A stretch of DNA of 39,334 nucleotides, from contig CAIQKQ010000118.1 in assembly GCA_903872425.1 (NCBI GenBank), forward strand, positions 1 to 39,334. Reading direction: 5' to 3'. This stretch comes from an uncultured Opitutia bacterium. Its GTDB lineage: Bacteria; Verrucomicrobiota; Verrucomicrobiia; Opitutales; Opitutaceae. The translations under genes were made by a program, and so were the position numbers. Shown here piece after piece: positions 1-7,223 of the stretch; position 1 is the stretch's first letter; each line of letters starts with the position of its first letter. The notes under the pieces were generated by a model. It was not told the origin of the DNA, made no database searches, and saw only the letters and a list, made by a program, of their open reading frames with translations.

Positions 1-2
1 AT

Positions 3-71
3 CTGCAGCCGTTCGACGCCGTCAGCTACGCCCGCGCGGTTTTCGGTTTGGAGGACAAGCCTACTGCTTAA
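3..71 (+). CDS. C-terminal end of an unidentified protein (partial)
   Basis: Only the last 22 codons are inside the window, reading LQPFDAVSYARAVFGLEDKP and ending with TAA at 69-71. The residue mix is protein-like and the frame is open from the window edge, so it is probably the tail of a real gene entering from the left. It faces the convergent farnesyl diphosphate synthase gene, with a long hairpin between them. The family cannot be named from so short a tail. Confidence 0.5.
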   Translation: MQPFDAVSYARAVFGLEDKPTA

Positions 72-126
72 TCGGGCCAAGATCGCACAGGGCGGAAAGA
101 CGAAAACACGGAGCGGTAGAAATATT

Positions 127-193
127 AAGCAGGAAATCAGGAAACCACGACTCGGAATCAGATTCCGGTTCTTGGTTTCATGGCTTCCTCCTT
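127..193. terminator. Long imperfect hairpin between convergent genes
   Basis: Two 33-base arms are centred exactly on base 160. Twenty-six positions form Watson-Crick pairs, two form G-T pairs and five are mismatched. The innermost 7 bp (CGGAATC/GATTCCG) and a second 7-bp block (GAAACCA/TGGTTTC) are perfect. It lies 55 bases after the incoming plus-strand gene and 31 bases after the ispA stop, the expected place for a bidirectional terminator. A T-rich stretch follows on the minus-strand side. A structured dispersed repeat is the alternative. Confidence 0.55.
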
Positions 194-224
194 TAAAAAT
201 CCTATTCTGCTCAACGCCCGTTCT

Positions 225-1142
225 TCAGCGTTTCCGCGATTGCATCTGCTCAGTGAGGGCAACGAGGAATGGCGCCTGGCCGGGAAGCTTTTTGAACTCG
301 GTGATGGCGGCGGCGGACTCCTTATCGGCGCGGCGCCGAGTGGCGGCGAGGCCGTGAAGTTTTACGAACGTGGTTTTGCCGGCCTTGGCGTCCTTGCCGG
401 CGGTCTTGCCGAGCGTGGCGGTGTCGGCGGTGGCGTCGAGGAGGTCGTCAATGATTTGGAAGGCGAGGCCGAGATGTCGACCAGCGCGGCGGAGAATCGA
501 GAGATCATTTGTATCCGCACCGCCGACCAGTCCGCCCATGACGAGCGCGGCTTCGATCATCGCGGCGGTTTTGTTGAGGTGGATAAACTCCAGCTCAGGG
601 GTGGTGGCGTCAGATTTTTTCTCGGCGAGCAGGTCCTGCATTTGACCACCAATCAGCCGCCGGCTTCCGGCGGCATCGGCCAGCTCGCGGACGAGCGAGG
701 TGGCGAGCGCGGGCGACGCAGCGAAGTGCTGAGCGAGGAGGGCGAAAGCGTGGGTGAGGAGCGCGTCGCCGGCGAGCAGTGCCGTGGCCTCATCGAACGC
801 CTTGTGCGCGGTGGGCCGGCCGCGGCGCAGGTCGTCGTTGTCCATGCATGGCAGGTCGTCGTGGATGAGCGAGTAGGTGTGAATGCATTCCACCGCAATG
901 GCGGCGGGCAACGGGTCGGGAAATTTGGATTTTGGAGATCGGAATTTGGATTTCAGAGCCGGAGCAAAGAGGTCGGCGGCGGCAAGGACTAGTACGGGGC
1001 GGAGGCGCTTGCCGCCAGCCTCGAGCGAGTAACGCATGGCGGTGTGCAGGCGCGCCGGGCGGGCCTTGGCGGCGGGCACGAGCGTGGCGAGGCCGCGTTC
1101 GACACGAGCGACGTGAGCATTGAGCTGGGCGGTGAAGTCCAT
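225..1142 (-). CDS. ispA: Farnesyl/geranyl diphosphate synthase (polyprenyl synthetase)
   Basis: A 305-residue cytoplasmic trans-prenyltransferase that condenses isopentenyl diphosphate with allylic diphosphates, supplying undecaprenol, quinone and hopanoid pathways. The first aspartate-rich motif is DDLPCMD (residues 95-101) and the second is DDLLD (232-236); GGKRLRP (43-49) is the usual substrate-binding stretch. The start at MDFTAQ fits the family N-terminus; an upstream in-frame ATG would add 27 residues that overlap parB. It lies 28 bases after parB on the same strand, so co-transcription is likely. Odd feature: residues 63-76 (KSKFRSPKSKFPDP) are encoded by a copy of a dispersed repeat inserted in frame in a variable loop just before the catalytic helix. 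Farnesyl rather than longer product specificity is inferred from length and family. Confidence 0.93.
   Translation of the reverse strand: MDFTAQLNAHVARVERGLATLVPAAKARPARLHTAMRYSLEAGGKRLRPVLVLAAADLFAPALKSKFRSPKSKFPDPLPAAIAVECIHTYSLIHDDLPCMDNDDLRRGRPTAHKAFDEATALLAGDALLTHAFALLAQHFAASPALATSLVRELADAAGSRRLIGGQMQDLLAEKKSDATTPELEFIHLNKTAAMIEAALVMGGLVGGADTNDLSILRRAGRHLGLAFQIIDDLLDATADTATLGKTAGKDAKAGKTTFVKLHGLAATRRRADKESAAAITEFKKLPGQAPFLVALTEQMQSRKR
919..956. repeat. Dispersed GGAATTTGGATTT-type repeat inside ispA
   Basis: An AT-rich tract in otherwise GC-rich coding DNA contains two imperfect units built on GGAA(A)TTTGGATTT, separated by TGGAGATC. It keeps the ispA frame and encodes the SKF/SKF repeat at residues 63-76. 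Composition and internal repetition resemble the short interspersed repeats common in Verrucomicrobiota and Planctomycetota genomes; that link is from general knowledge, not a search. Confidence 0.6.
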
Positions 1143-1170
1143 GCGTATGCCGCCTAATTGCCCTCGGCGT

Positions 1171-2112
1171 TCACGACGGTACGCCGAGTTTTTCGAGGAG
1201 GCGTTGCAAGTCCTCGTTGCCACGATACTCGATGATAATCTTGCCGAGCTTGGGCGAGTGTTGCACCGCTACGCGTGCGCCGAGGTGGGAGGTTAATTTT
1301 TTTTCCACGTCGGCCACGGCGGCGGCGTCGGCGGCGGGGAGCTTGCGGCGGCGGGACGACGTGCCGGGTTTGTGGGATGATACGAGCTGTTCGGCGGCGC
1401 GGACACTCAGGCCGCCTTCGATAATGCGGCGGGCGAGGAGGGCGCGCTGGGCGGCGTCGGCGACCCCGAGGAGTACTTTGGCGTGGCCGACGGTGAGAAG
1501 ATTTTTGGCGAGGAAGCCCTGGAGCTCGGCATCAAGTGAGAGGAGTCGGAGGGCGTTGGCGACGGTGGCGCGGCCTTTGCCGACGCGCTGGGCAGCGGCA
1601 TCCTGCGTGAGGTCGAAGTCGCGCACGAGGCTGGCGTAACCGTGGGCCTCTTCGATGGGGTTGAGGCCCTCGCGTTGGAGATTTTCAATGAGACCGATGG
1701 CGGCCGCGGACGCGTTGCTGGCCTCGACGAGGCGGGCGGGGATGGTCTTGAGCTCCAGCTTTTGGAACGCACGCCAGCGGCGCTCGCCAGCGATGAGCTG
1801 GAATTTCTCGCCGTGGCGGCGGACGACGACCGGCTGGAGTAGGCCTTCGGCGCGGATACTGTCGGCGAGCTCATCAATCTGCTCGGGCGCGAATTCACGG
1901 CGGGCCTGATAGGGGCTGGGCTCGATCGCGGAGACTAGGATTTCCGGGTAGGCCGTCGCCGGGGCGGCGGACTGCGGGTTGCGGACTGCGGACGGCGGAG
2001 TGGGGGAGGGTGGGGTCGGCGCGGCAGCAGCGGGCGAGGAGGTTGCGGGGACGGCGCTAGCGATGAGGCCGCCGAGGCCGCGGCCAAGGCGTGTTTTTTG
2101 GGGGGCTGGCAT
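1171..2112 (-). CDS. parB: ParB/Spo0J-family chromosome partitioning protein
   Basis: A 313-residue ParB. The N-terminus TRLGRGLGGLI is the typical ParA-contact segment. The ParB/Srx CTP-binding domain follows, with GERRWRA (box I) and ENLQRE (box II), then a helix-turn-helix (RVGKGRATVANALRLL) for parS binding and a C-terminal dimerisation region. The protein spreads on DNA around parS to direct origin segregation and SMC loading. No parA is in the window, although parA and parB are usually adjacent; the upstream neighbour is a LysM gene and the downstream one ispA. A proline/alanine linker (residues 25-55) contains SAVRNPQSAA, encoded by a dispersed repeat copy. Start is ATG at 2112 with no Shine-Dalgarno. 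Confidence 0.93.
   Translation of the reverse strand: MPAPQKTRLGRGLGGLIASAVPATSSPAAAAPTPPSPTPPSAVRNPQSAAPATAYPEILVSAIEPSPYQARREFAPEQIDELADSIRAEGLLQPVVVRRHGEKFQLIAGERRWRAFQKLELKTIPARLVEASNASAAAIGLIENLQREGLNPIEEAHGYASLVRDFDLTQDAAAQRVGKGRATVANALRLLSLDAELQGFLAKNLLTVGHAKVLLGVADAAQRALLARRIIEGGLSVRAAEQLVSSHKPGTSSRRRKLPAADAAAVADVEKKLTSHLGARVAVQHSPKLGKIIIEYRGNEDLQRLLEKLGVPS
1967..1998. repeat. Dispersed GCGGACTGCGG-type repeat inside parB
   Basis: Tandem imperfect units (GCGGACT, GCGGGTT, GCGGACT, GCGGAC) in the linker of parB. The translated phrase SAVRNPQSA is typical of this repeat family read in one frame. The same pattern, GCGGAATTCGGAGTGCGGA, recurs between two genes at 19968-20008. Confidence 0.6.
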
Positions 2113-2145
2113 GGAGAAATTATTTCTGGCTTTTGTTGTAGCTAC

Positions 2146-2766
2146 TTAGGGCGTGGCGGGTGCGAGCTTGCCGCCGGGAATTTGGAGGGTCTGGCCGACT
2201 TGGATCTTTGACTGATCGGCGATTTTGTTGGCATTGATAATGTCCAGTTTTTTCGCGCCCGTTTTTTTTGCGATTAGGTCGAGCGAGTCGCCTTTCTGCA
2301 CGGTGTAACGGAGAATGGCGTCCTTGGGATAATCGTCGGTGAAACTCGTTTGCACGGGCGGGCGGGTAGCCTGGCCTTTGGCTAGCGCGTCGAGGGCGGT
2401 GTTAGTCGCGTCGGCGAGGGCCTTGAGCTGCTTCGCAACGTCCTGTCGCGTGGCGGCGTCGGTGGACTGGACCAACGTGCGGAGGTCGGCGACAGCGGAA
2501 TTGAGCTGCGCCGACGTGGGGACGGTGCCGGCCGCGGGTGCCGCGAGCCGGGCACGGTAGGCGGCGTTGTCGCGTTCGGCGGCATCGAGTCGCTGCTCAA
2601 GGCGACCGATTTGTTCGTTTAACGCCCGCACTTGTTCGGAGAGGTTCGCCAGTTCGATGGCGGCGGCCGAGGGCGCTGCGGTCTGAGCGCGGCTCGGGGA
2701 GGAGGCGGCCGCAAAGATGAACGCGATGGTGGGCGCCGCGGCGGCGCGGAGAAATTTTTTCCACAT
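2146..2766 (-). CDS. Secreted LysM-domain protein with coiled coil
   Basis: A 206-residue exported protein. The start MWKKFLR gives a clean signal peptide with cleavage expected near SRAQ (residue 28); further upstream in-frame sequence is low-complexity and unlikely to be translated. Residues about 38-65 form a heptad-like segment (LSEQVRALNEQIGRLEQRLDAAE), consistent with a short coiled coil. A single LysM module occupies about residues 153-196 (YTVQKGDSLDLIAKKTG, then VGQTLQIPGG), which binds peptidoglycan. The architecture suggests a periplasmic or envelope-anchored cell-wall protein. It is first in a likely LysM-parB-ispA unit, with 33 bases to parB. Its exact role is unknown. Confidence 0.85.
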   Translation of the reverse strand: MWKKFLRAAAAPTIAFIFAAASSPSRAQTAAPSAAAIELANLSEQVRALNEQIGRLEQRLDAAERDNAAYRARLAAPAAGTVPTSAQLNSAVADLRTLVQSTDAATRQDVAKQLKALADATNTALDALAKGQATRPPVQTSFTDDYPKDAILRYTVQKGDSLDLIAKKTGAKKLDIINANKIADQSKIQVGQTLQIPGGKLAPATP

Positions 2767-2928
2767 GGCGGGCAGCGTGGCGGGTTTTTTAGGGAAAACA
2801 AGACGAGGCTTTGTCGGTGGCCATGGACCTAGCTGGCCCCGGCGCCGGCCAGGGCGGCGGTCGTCGCTCGGCACTTGAAAACCTGCGGTGCGGCTTGCCT
2901 CGGTCGCTGGCGGCGTCAGGCTGGCGGG

Positions 2929-3954
2929 GTGATCGCCTCCGTCACTTTCCGTAACTTCAAGGCGCTGCGCGATGCGCACGTGAGGCTCGTGCCGTTCAAC
3001 CTCCTTATCGGCCCCAACGGCTCCGGCAAGACCAGCCTGATCGAGGCGGTGTTGCGCTTGCGCTCGCTGGCGCGCCTGCCGCTCGGCCAGCCACCGTTGA
3101 CCGATGCGCGTCGCGTGGGTGGACCAGAGATCATTTTTAATTTTATCACGCCTTATGAAGGCCTTAAGGCCGCGCTTGGCTGCGTGTCGGAAAACGTCTG
3201 CGACCTGCTTCAGGTCATCCCGTGCGCCAGCGACGGTGCTGGCGCCCCGACCGTCACGCCAGACTGGCCGGCGCTACGCGCGCGGCTGCTGCGCGTCCGC
3301 AGTTATTTGCTCGACCATTACGCGATGGCCCTGCCGACCGCCCTGAAGGACGGCGCGGAGCTGGCCGGTAACGGCGCCAATCTCGCCGCCGTACTCGCCG
3401 TCCGCGCCCGCGAGCGGCCGGAGGCATTTGCCAGCTTCTGTGCCGAGGTCGTACGCGTACTTCCGGAATACAATGATCTCCGCCTGGTCGAGCGGCCTGG
3501 CGACACGGTTGAGCTCCAAGTCCGCCTTGCCGACGGCGGCGAGATTGTCACGGCGGAAAACCTTTCCCAAGGCACGCTCTACACGCTGGCAATTCTGACG
3601 CTCGCCTTTGACCCAGACCCACCGCCGATCGTGTGCATCGAGGAGATAGATCGTGGAATCCACCCGCGCCTGCTGCGCGAGGTGCGAGACGCGCTCTACC
3701 GGCTTAGTTATCCCACGGCGACCGGCCAGACGCGTGCGCCCGTGCAGGTCATCGCCACGACGCAGTCGCCCTACCTGCTTGACCTTTTCCGCGACCACCC
3801 CGAGGAAGTCATTATCGCCGAAAAACATGGCCGTGCGGCGACGTTCTCCCGGCTCAGCGACCGTGCCGACCTCACCGAGCTGCTCGCCGAAGGCTCGCTC
3901 GGTGACATGTGGTTCGCAGGCATCCTGGGCGGCGTGCCGGAGGAGAAATCATGA
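2929..3954 (+). CDS. AAA family (AAA_21/RecF-like) ATPase, partner missing
   Basis: About 341 residues from the GTG at 2929; an in-frame ATG at 2875 would add 18 residues. The GTG start is preferred because the family begins directly with the beta strand IASVTFRNFKAL. Walker A is GPNGSGKTS (residues 28-36). The SQGTLY segment is signature-like, Walker B is PIVCIEEIDRGIHPRL, and ATTQSPYLLD is the H-loop-like end typical of SMC/OLD-type predicted ATPases. Such ATPases usually sit directly before a small partner gene, often DUF4276. Here the stop overlaps an ATG (ATGA, 3951-3954) whose frame closes after 13 codons, so the partner seems lost. The substrate is unknown; defence or DNA-related roles are only inference. 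Confidence 0.8.
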   Translation: MIASVTFRNFKALRDAHVRLVPFNLLIGPNGSGKTSLIEAVLRLRSLARLPLGQPPLTDARRVGGPEIIFNFITPYEGLKAALGCVSENVCDLLQVIPCASDGAGAPTVTPDWPALRARLLRVRSYLLDHYAMALPTALKDGAELAGNGANLAAVLAVRARERPEAFASFCAEVVRVLPEYNDLRLVERPGDTVELQVRLADGGEIVTAENLSQGTLYTLAILTLAFDPDPPPIVCIEEIDRGIHPRLLREVRDALYRLSYPTATGQTRAPVQVIATTQSPYLLDLFRDHPEEVIIAEKHGRAATFSRLSDRADLTELLAEGSLGDMWFAGILGGVPEEKS

Positions 3955-3992
3955 ATAGGTACGAAACACCCCAAACTTCATGCGATGGTTAG
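3951..3992 (+). pseudogene. Possible remnant of a coupled downstream gene
   Basis: The ATPase stop overlaps a new ATG in the classic ATGA coupling arrangement, but the new frame ends after 13 codons (MNRYETPQTSCDG). A second frame through the same bases is open to about 4027 and reads NTPNFMRWLEKHSRARSLIR, which looks protein-like. This could be the remains of a deleted or frameshifted partner gene, or chance. Confidence 0.25.
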
Positions 3993-4062
3993 AGAAGCAT
4001 AGTCGGGCGAGGTCTCTGATTCGTTGACCCTTCGGCCGCGCGCTTGCGCGCTCGTACAAAAC

Positions 4063-4089
4063 AGCGCCTGCGCGCCGGCGGCTGGCGCT
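4063..4089. terminator. Weak hairpin between convergent ATPase genes
   Basis: Six-base perfect arms AGCGCC/GGCGCT flank a very GC-rich 15-base loop. It lies between the AAA ATPase and the ABC ATPase, which converge. No T-run follows. The preceding stretch (about 4034-4056) is itself rich in GCGCGC. A terminator role is plausible but weakly supported. Confidence 0.25.
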
Positions 4090-4116
4090 AAACAGCTCGG
4101 TCCACATCTTATCCCC

Positions 4117-5094
4117 CTACTTCGCGGCGAACAGCTCTGCGATCACGTCTTCTAACGGCACATCCTCAATGGTGATATCGGCCACGGGACCGGTGGTGAG
4201 GATTTCCTGCGAAACGGCCACAATGTCTGCGCCGGGCGCACGCACGGTGAATTTGCCATCGTCGCCGCGTTTGGTCTCGCCGTGACGCGACTGCCAAGTG
4301 TCGGGAAACGCCGTGCCCGCGCCGGGGAGAAACGTGATGATTTTTTTCCGGCTGCCCGAGGCGCCCTCCAGTCGGTCGAGCGCGCCGTCGTAGATTTTCT
4401 TGCCCTTGTTAATGACGATGACGCGCTCGCAAAGCTCCTGGATGTCGGCCATGTAGTGGCTCGTGAGGAGGATGGTGGTGCGGTGACGGCGATTGTGGTC
4501 GCGCAGGAAGGCGCGCACAGCGCGTTGCGAGATCACGTCGAGGCCAATGGTCGGCTCGTCGAGGAATAGCACCCGCGGGCGGTGGAGCAGCGCAGCAATG
4601 AGCTCCATCTTCATGCGTTCGCCCAGCGAGAGCTCGCGCACCATGACGTTAAGCTTCGGCCCGACGCCGAGCAACTCGACAAGCTCGTCGAGGGTTTTTT
4701 TGTACTCATCGCTTGGCAGGCCGTAGATGTGACGGAGCAGGAGAAATGACTCCTGCGCAGGGAGGTCCCACCAGAGCTGATTTTTCTGGCCGAGCACCAG
4801 GGCGAAGAGGCGACGGTAGGCGTTCTCACGCTTCGTCGGGTCGAAGCCAGCGACGCGCGCGGTGCCGCTCGTCGGGTAGATGAGACCGGAGAGCATCTTG
4901 AGCGTGGTGGTCTTGCCCGCACCATTGGGGCCGAGGAAGCCGACAAACTCGCCCTCAGCGATGTCGAAACTCACATCATCCGCGGCGCGCGTCTCCTCGA
5001 ACTGGCGGTGGAACAGCCCGCGCACGCCGCCCCAGAAGCCGGGCTGTTTCTTGTAGGTGCGGAACACGCGGGTGAGCTGGCGGACTTCGATCAT
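4117..5094 (-). CDS. ABC-2 type exporter ATP-binding protein, permeases absent
   Basis: A 325-residue ABC ATPase. Walker A is GPNGAGKTT (residues 55-63), the signature is LSLGE and Walker B is RVLFLDEPTIGLD. The N-terminal FRTYKKQPGFWGGVRGLF and the LGQKNQLWWDLP segment after Walker A mark the subgroup that normally works with two ABC-2/DUF990-type membrane permeases. Those permeases are usually encoded just downstream, but here the minus strand runs into the convergent AAA ATPase and the LysM gene. Start MIEVRQL is chosen because upstream in-frame residues are not conserved-looking. The transported substrate cannot be stated. Confidence 0.9.
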   Translation of the reverse strand: MIEVRQLTRVFRTYKKQPGFWGGVRGLFHRQFEETRAADDVSFDIAEGEFVGFLGPNGAGKTTTLKMLSGLIYPTSGTARVAGFDPTKRENAYRRLFALVLGQKNQLWWDLPAQESFLLLRHIYGLPSDEYKKTLDELVELLGVGPKLNVMVRELSLGERMKMELIAALLHRPRVLFLDEPTIGLDVISQRAVRAFLRDHNRRHRTTILLTSHYMADIQELCERVIVINKGKKIYDGALDRLEGASGSRKKIITFLPGAGTAFPDTWQSRHGETKRGDDGKFTVRAPGADIVAVSQEILTTGPVADITIEDVPLEDVIAELFAAK

Positions 5095-5195
5095 GGAATG
5101 CGTGAGTGAAACGCACTCTGCGCGGATGGAAAGAAAAACACGCGTCACGCACTCGCCGCTTGCCACACCCGCGCGCGCCGCTCAGCCTCGTCGGC

Positions 5196-5567
5196 ATGGA
5201 TAAACTCGAGGAAATCTTTCGCATGCAGGACGCGCTCAACCAGCGCATCGGCGTCAAGCTCCCCCCGCCCAGCGACGAGGAAAAGACCAAGTGGGTGCTC
5301 AACTACACGCGTGCCATGCAGCAAGAGACGGCCGAGCTGATCGACAGCGTACCGTGGAAGTGGTGGGCCAAATACCAGAAATTTGATGAGCAGAACGCCA
5401 AGGTCGAGGTCGTGGACCTGTTTCATTTTCTCGTCTCGCTCGCGCAGACGCTCGGCATGACCGCCGACGACGTCTACCAGGCCTATCTAAAGAAAAACGC
5501 GGTCAACCACCAGCGGCAGGACAGTGGCTATGTCAAAAAGGACGAGGCTGACTCAAAGCACATCTAA
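5196..5567 (+). CDS. All-alpha NTP pyrophosphatase (dimeric dUTPase/MazG-like)
   Basis: A 123-residue member of the all-alpha NTP pyrophosphatase superfamily. The metal-binding pattern is ETAELID (E44, E47) in one helix and EVVDLFHF (E71, D74) in the next, i.e. ExxE and ExxD. The N-terminal MDKLEEIFRMQDALNQRIG and the aromatic segment PWKWWAKY fit the dUTPase_2 branch, which hydrolyses dUTP to dUMP and keeps uracil out of DNA. The upstream in-frame ATG at 5106 would add 30 basic residues and run close to the divergent ABC gene, so MDKLEE is preferred. Substrate preference between dUTP and dCTP is not decidable here. Confidence 0.82.
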   Translation: MDKLEEIFRMQDALNQRIGVKLPPPSDEEKTKWVLNYTRAMQQETAELIDSVPWKWWAKYQKFDEQNAKVEVVDLFHFLVSLAQTLGMTADDVYQAYLKKNAVNHQRQDSGYVKKDEADSKHI

Positions 5568-5570
5568 ACA

Positions 5571-5593
5571 TCGCTTAAAGCTATCTTAAGCGA
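5571..5593. terminator. Perfect 8-bp hairpin after the dUTPase gene
   Basis: TCGCTTAA, a 7-base loop, then TTAAGCGA. It begins 3 bases after the dUTPase stop and faces the convergent thioesterase gene. No clear T-run follows on either side, so it is a likely but non-classical terminator or a 3' end stabiliser. Confidence 0.45.
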
Positions 5594-5656
5594 GGAGCTA
5601 TTTAGCGTCTGTGTTTCGCGCTTCGGTACGGAAGGCGACAGTTTGGGTTGGGTCGT

Positions 5657-6124
5657 TCACCGCGTCACTACAAACGCCGCCTGCACGTCTACGGCCGTCT
5701 GGCCGGCTTCGATGATGCGGGCGCGGAGCTTGAGCTTGGCTTTGCCGTAACGGTTGAGTGCTTCCTTAAACTCAGACACGGCGGCTTGCGCGGGGCGCTC
5801 GCAGATAGCGCGGAGGTCACCGATCACAGGACGGCGGTAGGCGGCGCGGCTCTCCTTCACGACGATATGCCACTGCGGTTTCGCGCCTTCCTTTTCGTCG
5901 CGCATCAGCTCCCAGACGACGCCGTAGCCGGCGAGGGTGGCGAGCGAGACGAGGCTGCCGCCAAACGCGGTATTAAGAGAATTTTTGTTCGGCTCCTTGG
6001 GCGCGGTCAGTACGAGGGCATGCGCGTCGCTGAGCTCAACGCCGACGTCCATCGCCTTGGCGAGCGGGATCATCTCGTGGAGGAACAGCTCAAACGCGGG
6101 AACCTTAACTGGTTTCAGCTTCAT
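5657..6124 (-). CDS. YiiD C-terminal-type hotdog thioesterase
   Basis: A 155-residue protein whose NKNSLNTAFGGSLVSLATLAGYG segment (about residues 46-68, containing the N..TAFGGS core) is the hallmark of the YiiD C-terminal-domain thioesterase family, a hotdog-fold group predicted to hydrolyse acyl-CoA or acyl-ACP thioesters. Residues VVKESRAAYRRPVIGDLRAIC fit the later beta strands of the fold. It stands alone, without the acetyltransferase domain fused to it in Escherichia coli YiiD. It follows the dehydrogenase gene by 60 bases on the same strand and may be co-transcribed. The substrate is unknown. Confidence 0.8.
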   Translation of the reverse strand: MKLKPVKVPAFELFLHEMIPLAKAMDVGVELSDAHALVLTAPKEPNKNSLNTAFGGSLVSLATLAGYGVVWELMRDEKEGAKPQWHIVVKESRAAYRRPVIGDLRAICERPAQAAVSEFKEALNRYGKAKLKLRARIIEAGQTAVDVQAAFVVTR

Positions 6125-6184
6125 GCGCGCGTGGATACTGGCGGCGGTGGGCGGGGACTGTCAACGCGGGAAAACAGGGGGCGT

Positions 6185-7066
6185 TCAGCGCGGCGGAGCG
6201 TTGCGGAACTGCTCGACGACTGCGGCCATGTCCTTGTCGCCGTCGCCGGCAGCGATGGCAGACTGGAAAACTTTCCGCGCGGCGGCAGCGGTCAGAAGGT
6301 CGAGCGAGTGCGTGGCGGCCTCCTGCTGAGCGTAGCCGAGGTCTTTCGCCATCAGGCGGAGGAGAAAGTTGGGCGTGTAGTCGGGCGCAGTCATACGGGC
6401 GGCCAGAGTCTTCACAAGCGGGCTGCCGGGGGCACCGTTGGTAAGCAGTTCCAGCGCCGCCGCGCGGTCGAGCCCGCTGCGTTCGATCATTGCTACCGCC
6501 TCGGCGAGCGACGCGACTTGCACGCCGCAGAGGAAATTGTTGACGAGTTTGAGCTGCGCGCCGCTGCCCGTCGGGCCGACGTGCAAAATGGTTTTGCTCA
6601 TCGCCGCCAGCACCGGCCGGGCTGTTTCCAGCGCGGAGGCGGAACCGCCGACCAAGAAGTTCAGCTCGCCGGAGTTAGCATGGATGCGGCTGCCGGTCAC
6701 GGGTGCGTCAAGCAGCTTACCGTCGTTTGCCGCGACGGCAGCGGCCAGCTCGCGCACCCAGCCGACCGTGACGGTGCTCGACTCGATACACACCGCACCA
6801 GACGCGGCGCCGGCGAGTGCGCCGTCGTGTCCGAGCCAGACGGCGCGGGCGGCGGAGTCGTCGGCCACCATGCTGATGATGATCCGCGCGCCGGTCGCGG
6901 CCTCGCGGGGTGTGGCGGCGATGTGCGCGCCGACAGCGGCGAAAGGCGCGGCCTTGGCGGGATCACGATTGTAGACGGCGAGCGGAAAGCTCGCACTGAG
7001 CAGGCGGTTGGCCATGCCGCCACCCATGATGCCGAGGCCGAGTAACGCGACGCGAGGTTGGGACAT
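6185..7066 (-). CDS. 3-hydroxyisobutyrate dehydrogenase-family NAD(P)-dependent reductase
   Basis: A 293-residue beta-hydroxyacid dehydrogenase. The Rossmann motif GLGIMG is at residues 10-15, the substrate motif DAPVTGS is central, and GSGAQLKLVNN carries the catalytic lysine. The family oxidises 3-hydroxyisobutyrate or tartronate semialdehyde-type substrates, or reduces succinic semialdehyde/glyoxylate. The exact substrate is not readable from motifs. The start MSQPRVALLG is chosen because an upstream in-frame ATG would add 14 residues encoded by the adjacent repeat element. The neighbouring AraD1-type gene hints at sugar-acid catabolism, but the repeat separates the two genes. Confidence 0.88.
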   Translation of the reverse strand: MSQPRVALLGLGIMGGGMANRLLSASFPLAVYNRDPAKAAPFAAVGAHIAATPREAATGARIIISMVADDSAARAVWLGHDGALAGAASGAVCIESSTVTVGWVRELAAAVAANDGKLLDAPVTGSRIHANSGELNFLVGGSASALETARPVLAAMSKTILHVGPTGSGAQLKLVNNFLCGVQVASLAEAVAMIERSGLDRAAALELLTNGAPGSPLVKTLAARMTAPDYTPNFLLRLMAKDLGYAQQEAATHSLDLLTAAAARKVFQSAIAAGDGDKDMAAVVEQFRNAPPR

Positions 7067-7080
7067 GGGGAGATTGTTAA

Positions 7081-7211
7081 TGGCCACGAAAAACACGAAG
7101 AGACACAAAAATCAGATAAAACTACGAACGATGAAGTAAGCGGCTCACGGCTAGCACGACGTCGAAAGCGCAGTTTGATTTTTTTGCGACTTTAAGTGTT
7201 TTTTGTGGCCA
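7081..7211. repeat. 131-bp repeat element with inverted TGGCCAC...AAAAACAC ends
   Basis: The left end TGGCCACGAAAAACAC (7081-7096) and the right end GTGTTTTTTGTGGCCA (7196-7211) are inverted copies differing at one of 16 positions. The interior is AT-rich compared with its surroundings and has no plausible gene. The terminal phrase resembles an interspersed repeat widespread in Verrucomicrobiota and Planctomycetota (general knowledge, not searched). It sits between two same-strand genes and could be a non-autonomous mobile element or a REP-like hairpin element. Confidence 0.6.
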
Positions 7212-7223
7212 ATGACTTGGAGT

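Noticed and set aside
180-992. Open frame opposite ispA (270 codons)
   Set aside because: Antisense to a clear polyprenyl synthetase; Gly/Glu/Val-rich composition with no domain.
1171-2112. parS site near parB
   Set aside because: I looked for the TGTTTCACGTGAAACA-type palindrome in and around parB and across the gaps and found no convincing match.
2830-2850. GC-rich palindrome CCGGCGCCGG between the LysM and AAA ATPase genes
   Set aside because: Short self-complementary GC strings are expected by chance at this composition, and nothing else marks it as a site.
5648-7045. Long open frame (465 codons) on the plus strand
   Set aside because: It runs antisense across two well-supported minus-strand genes (thioesterase and dehydrogenase) and their gap, has low-complexity Gly/Arg/Glu composition and matches no family. 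Long antisense frames are common in GC-rich DNA.
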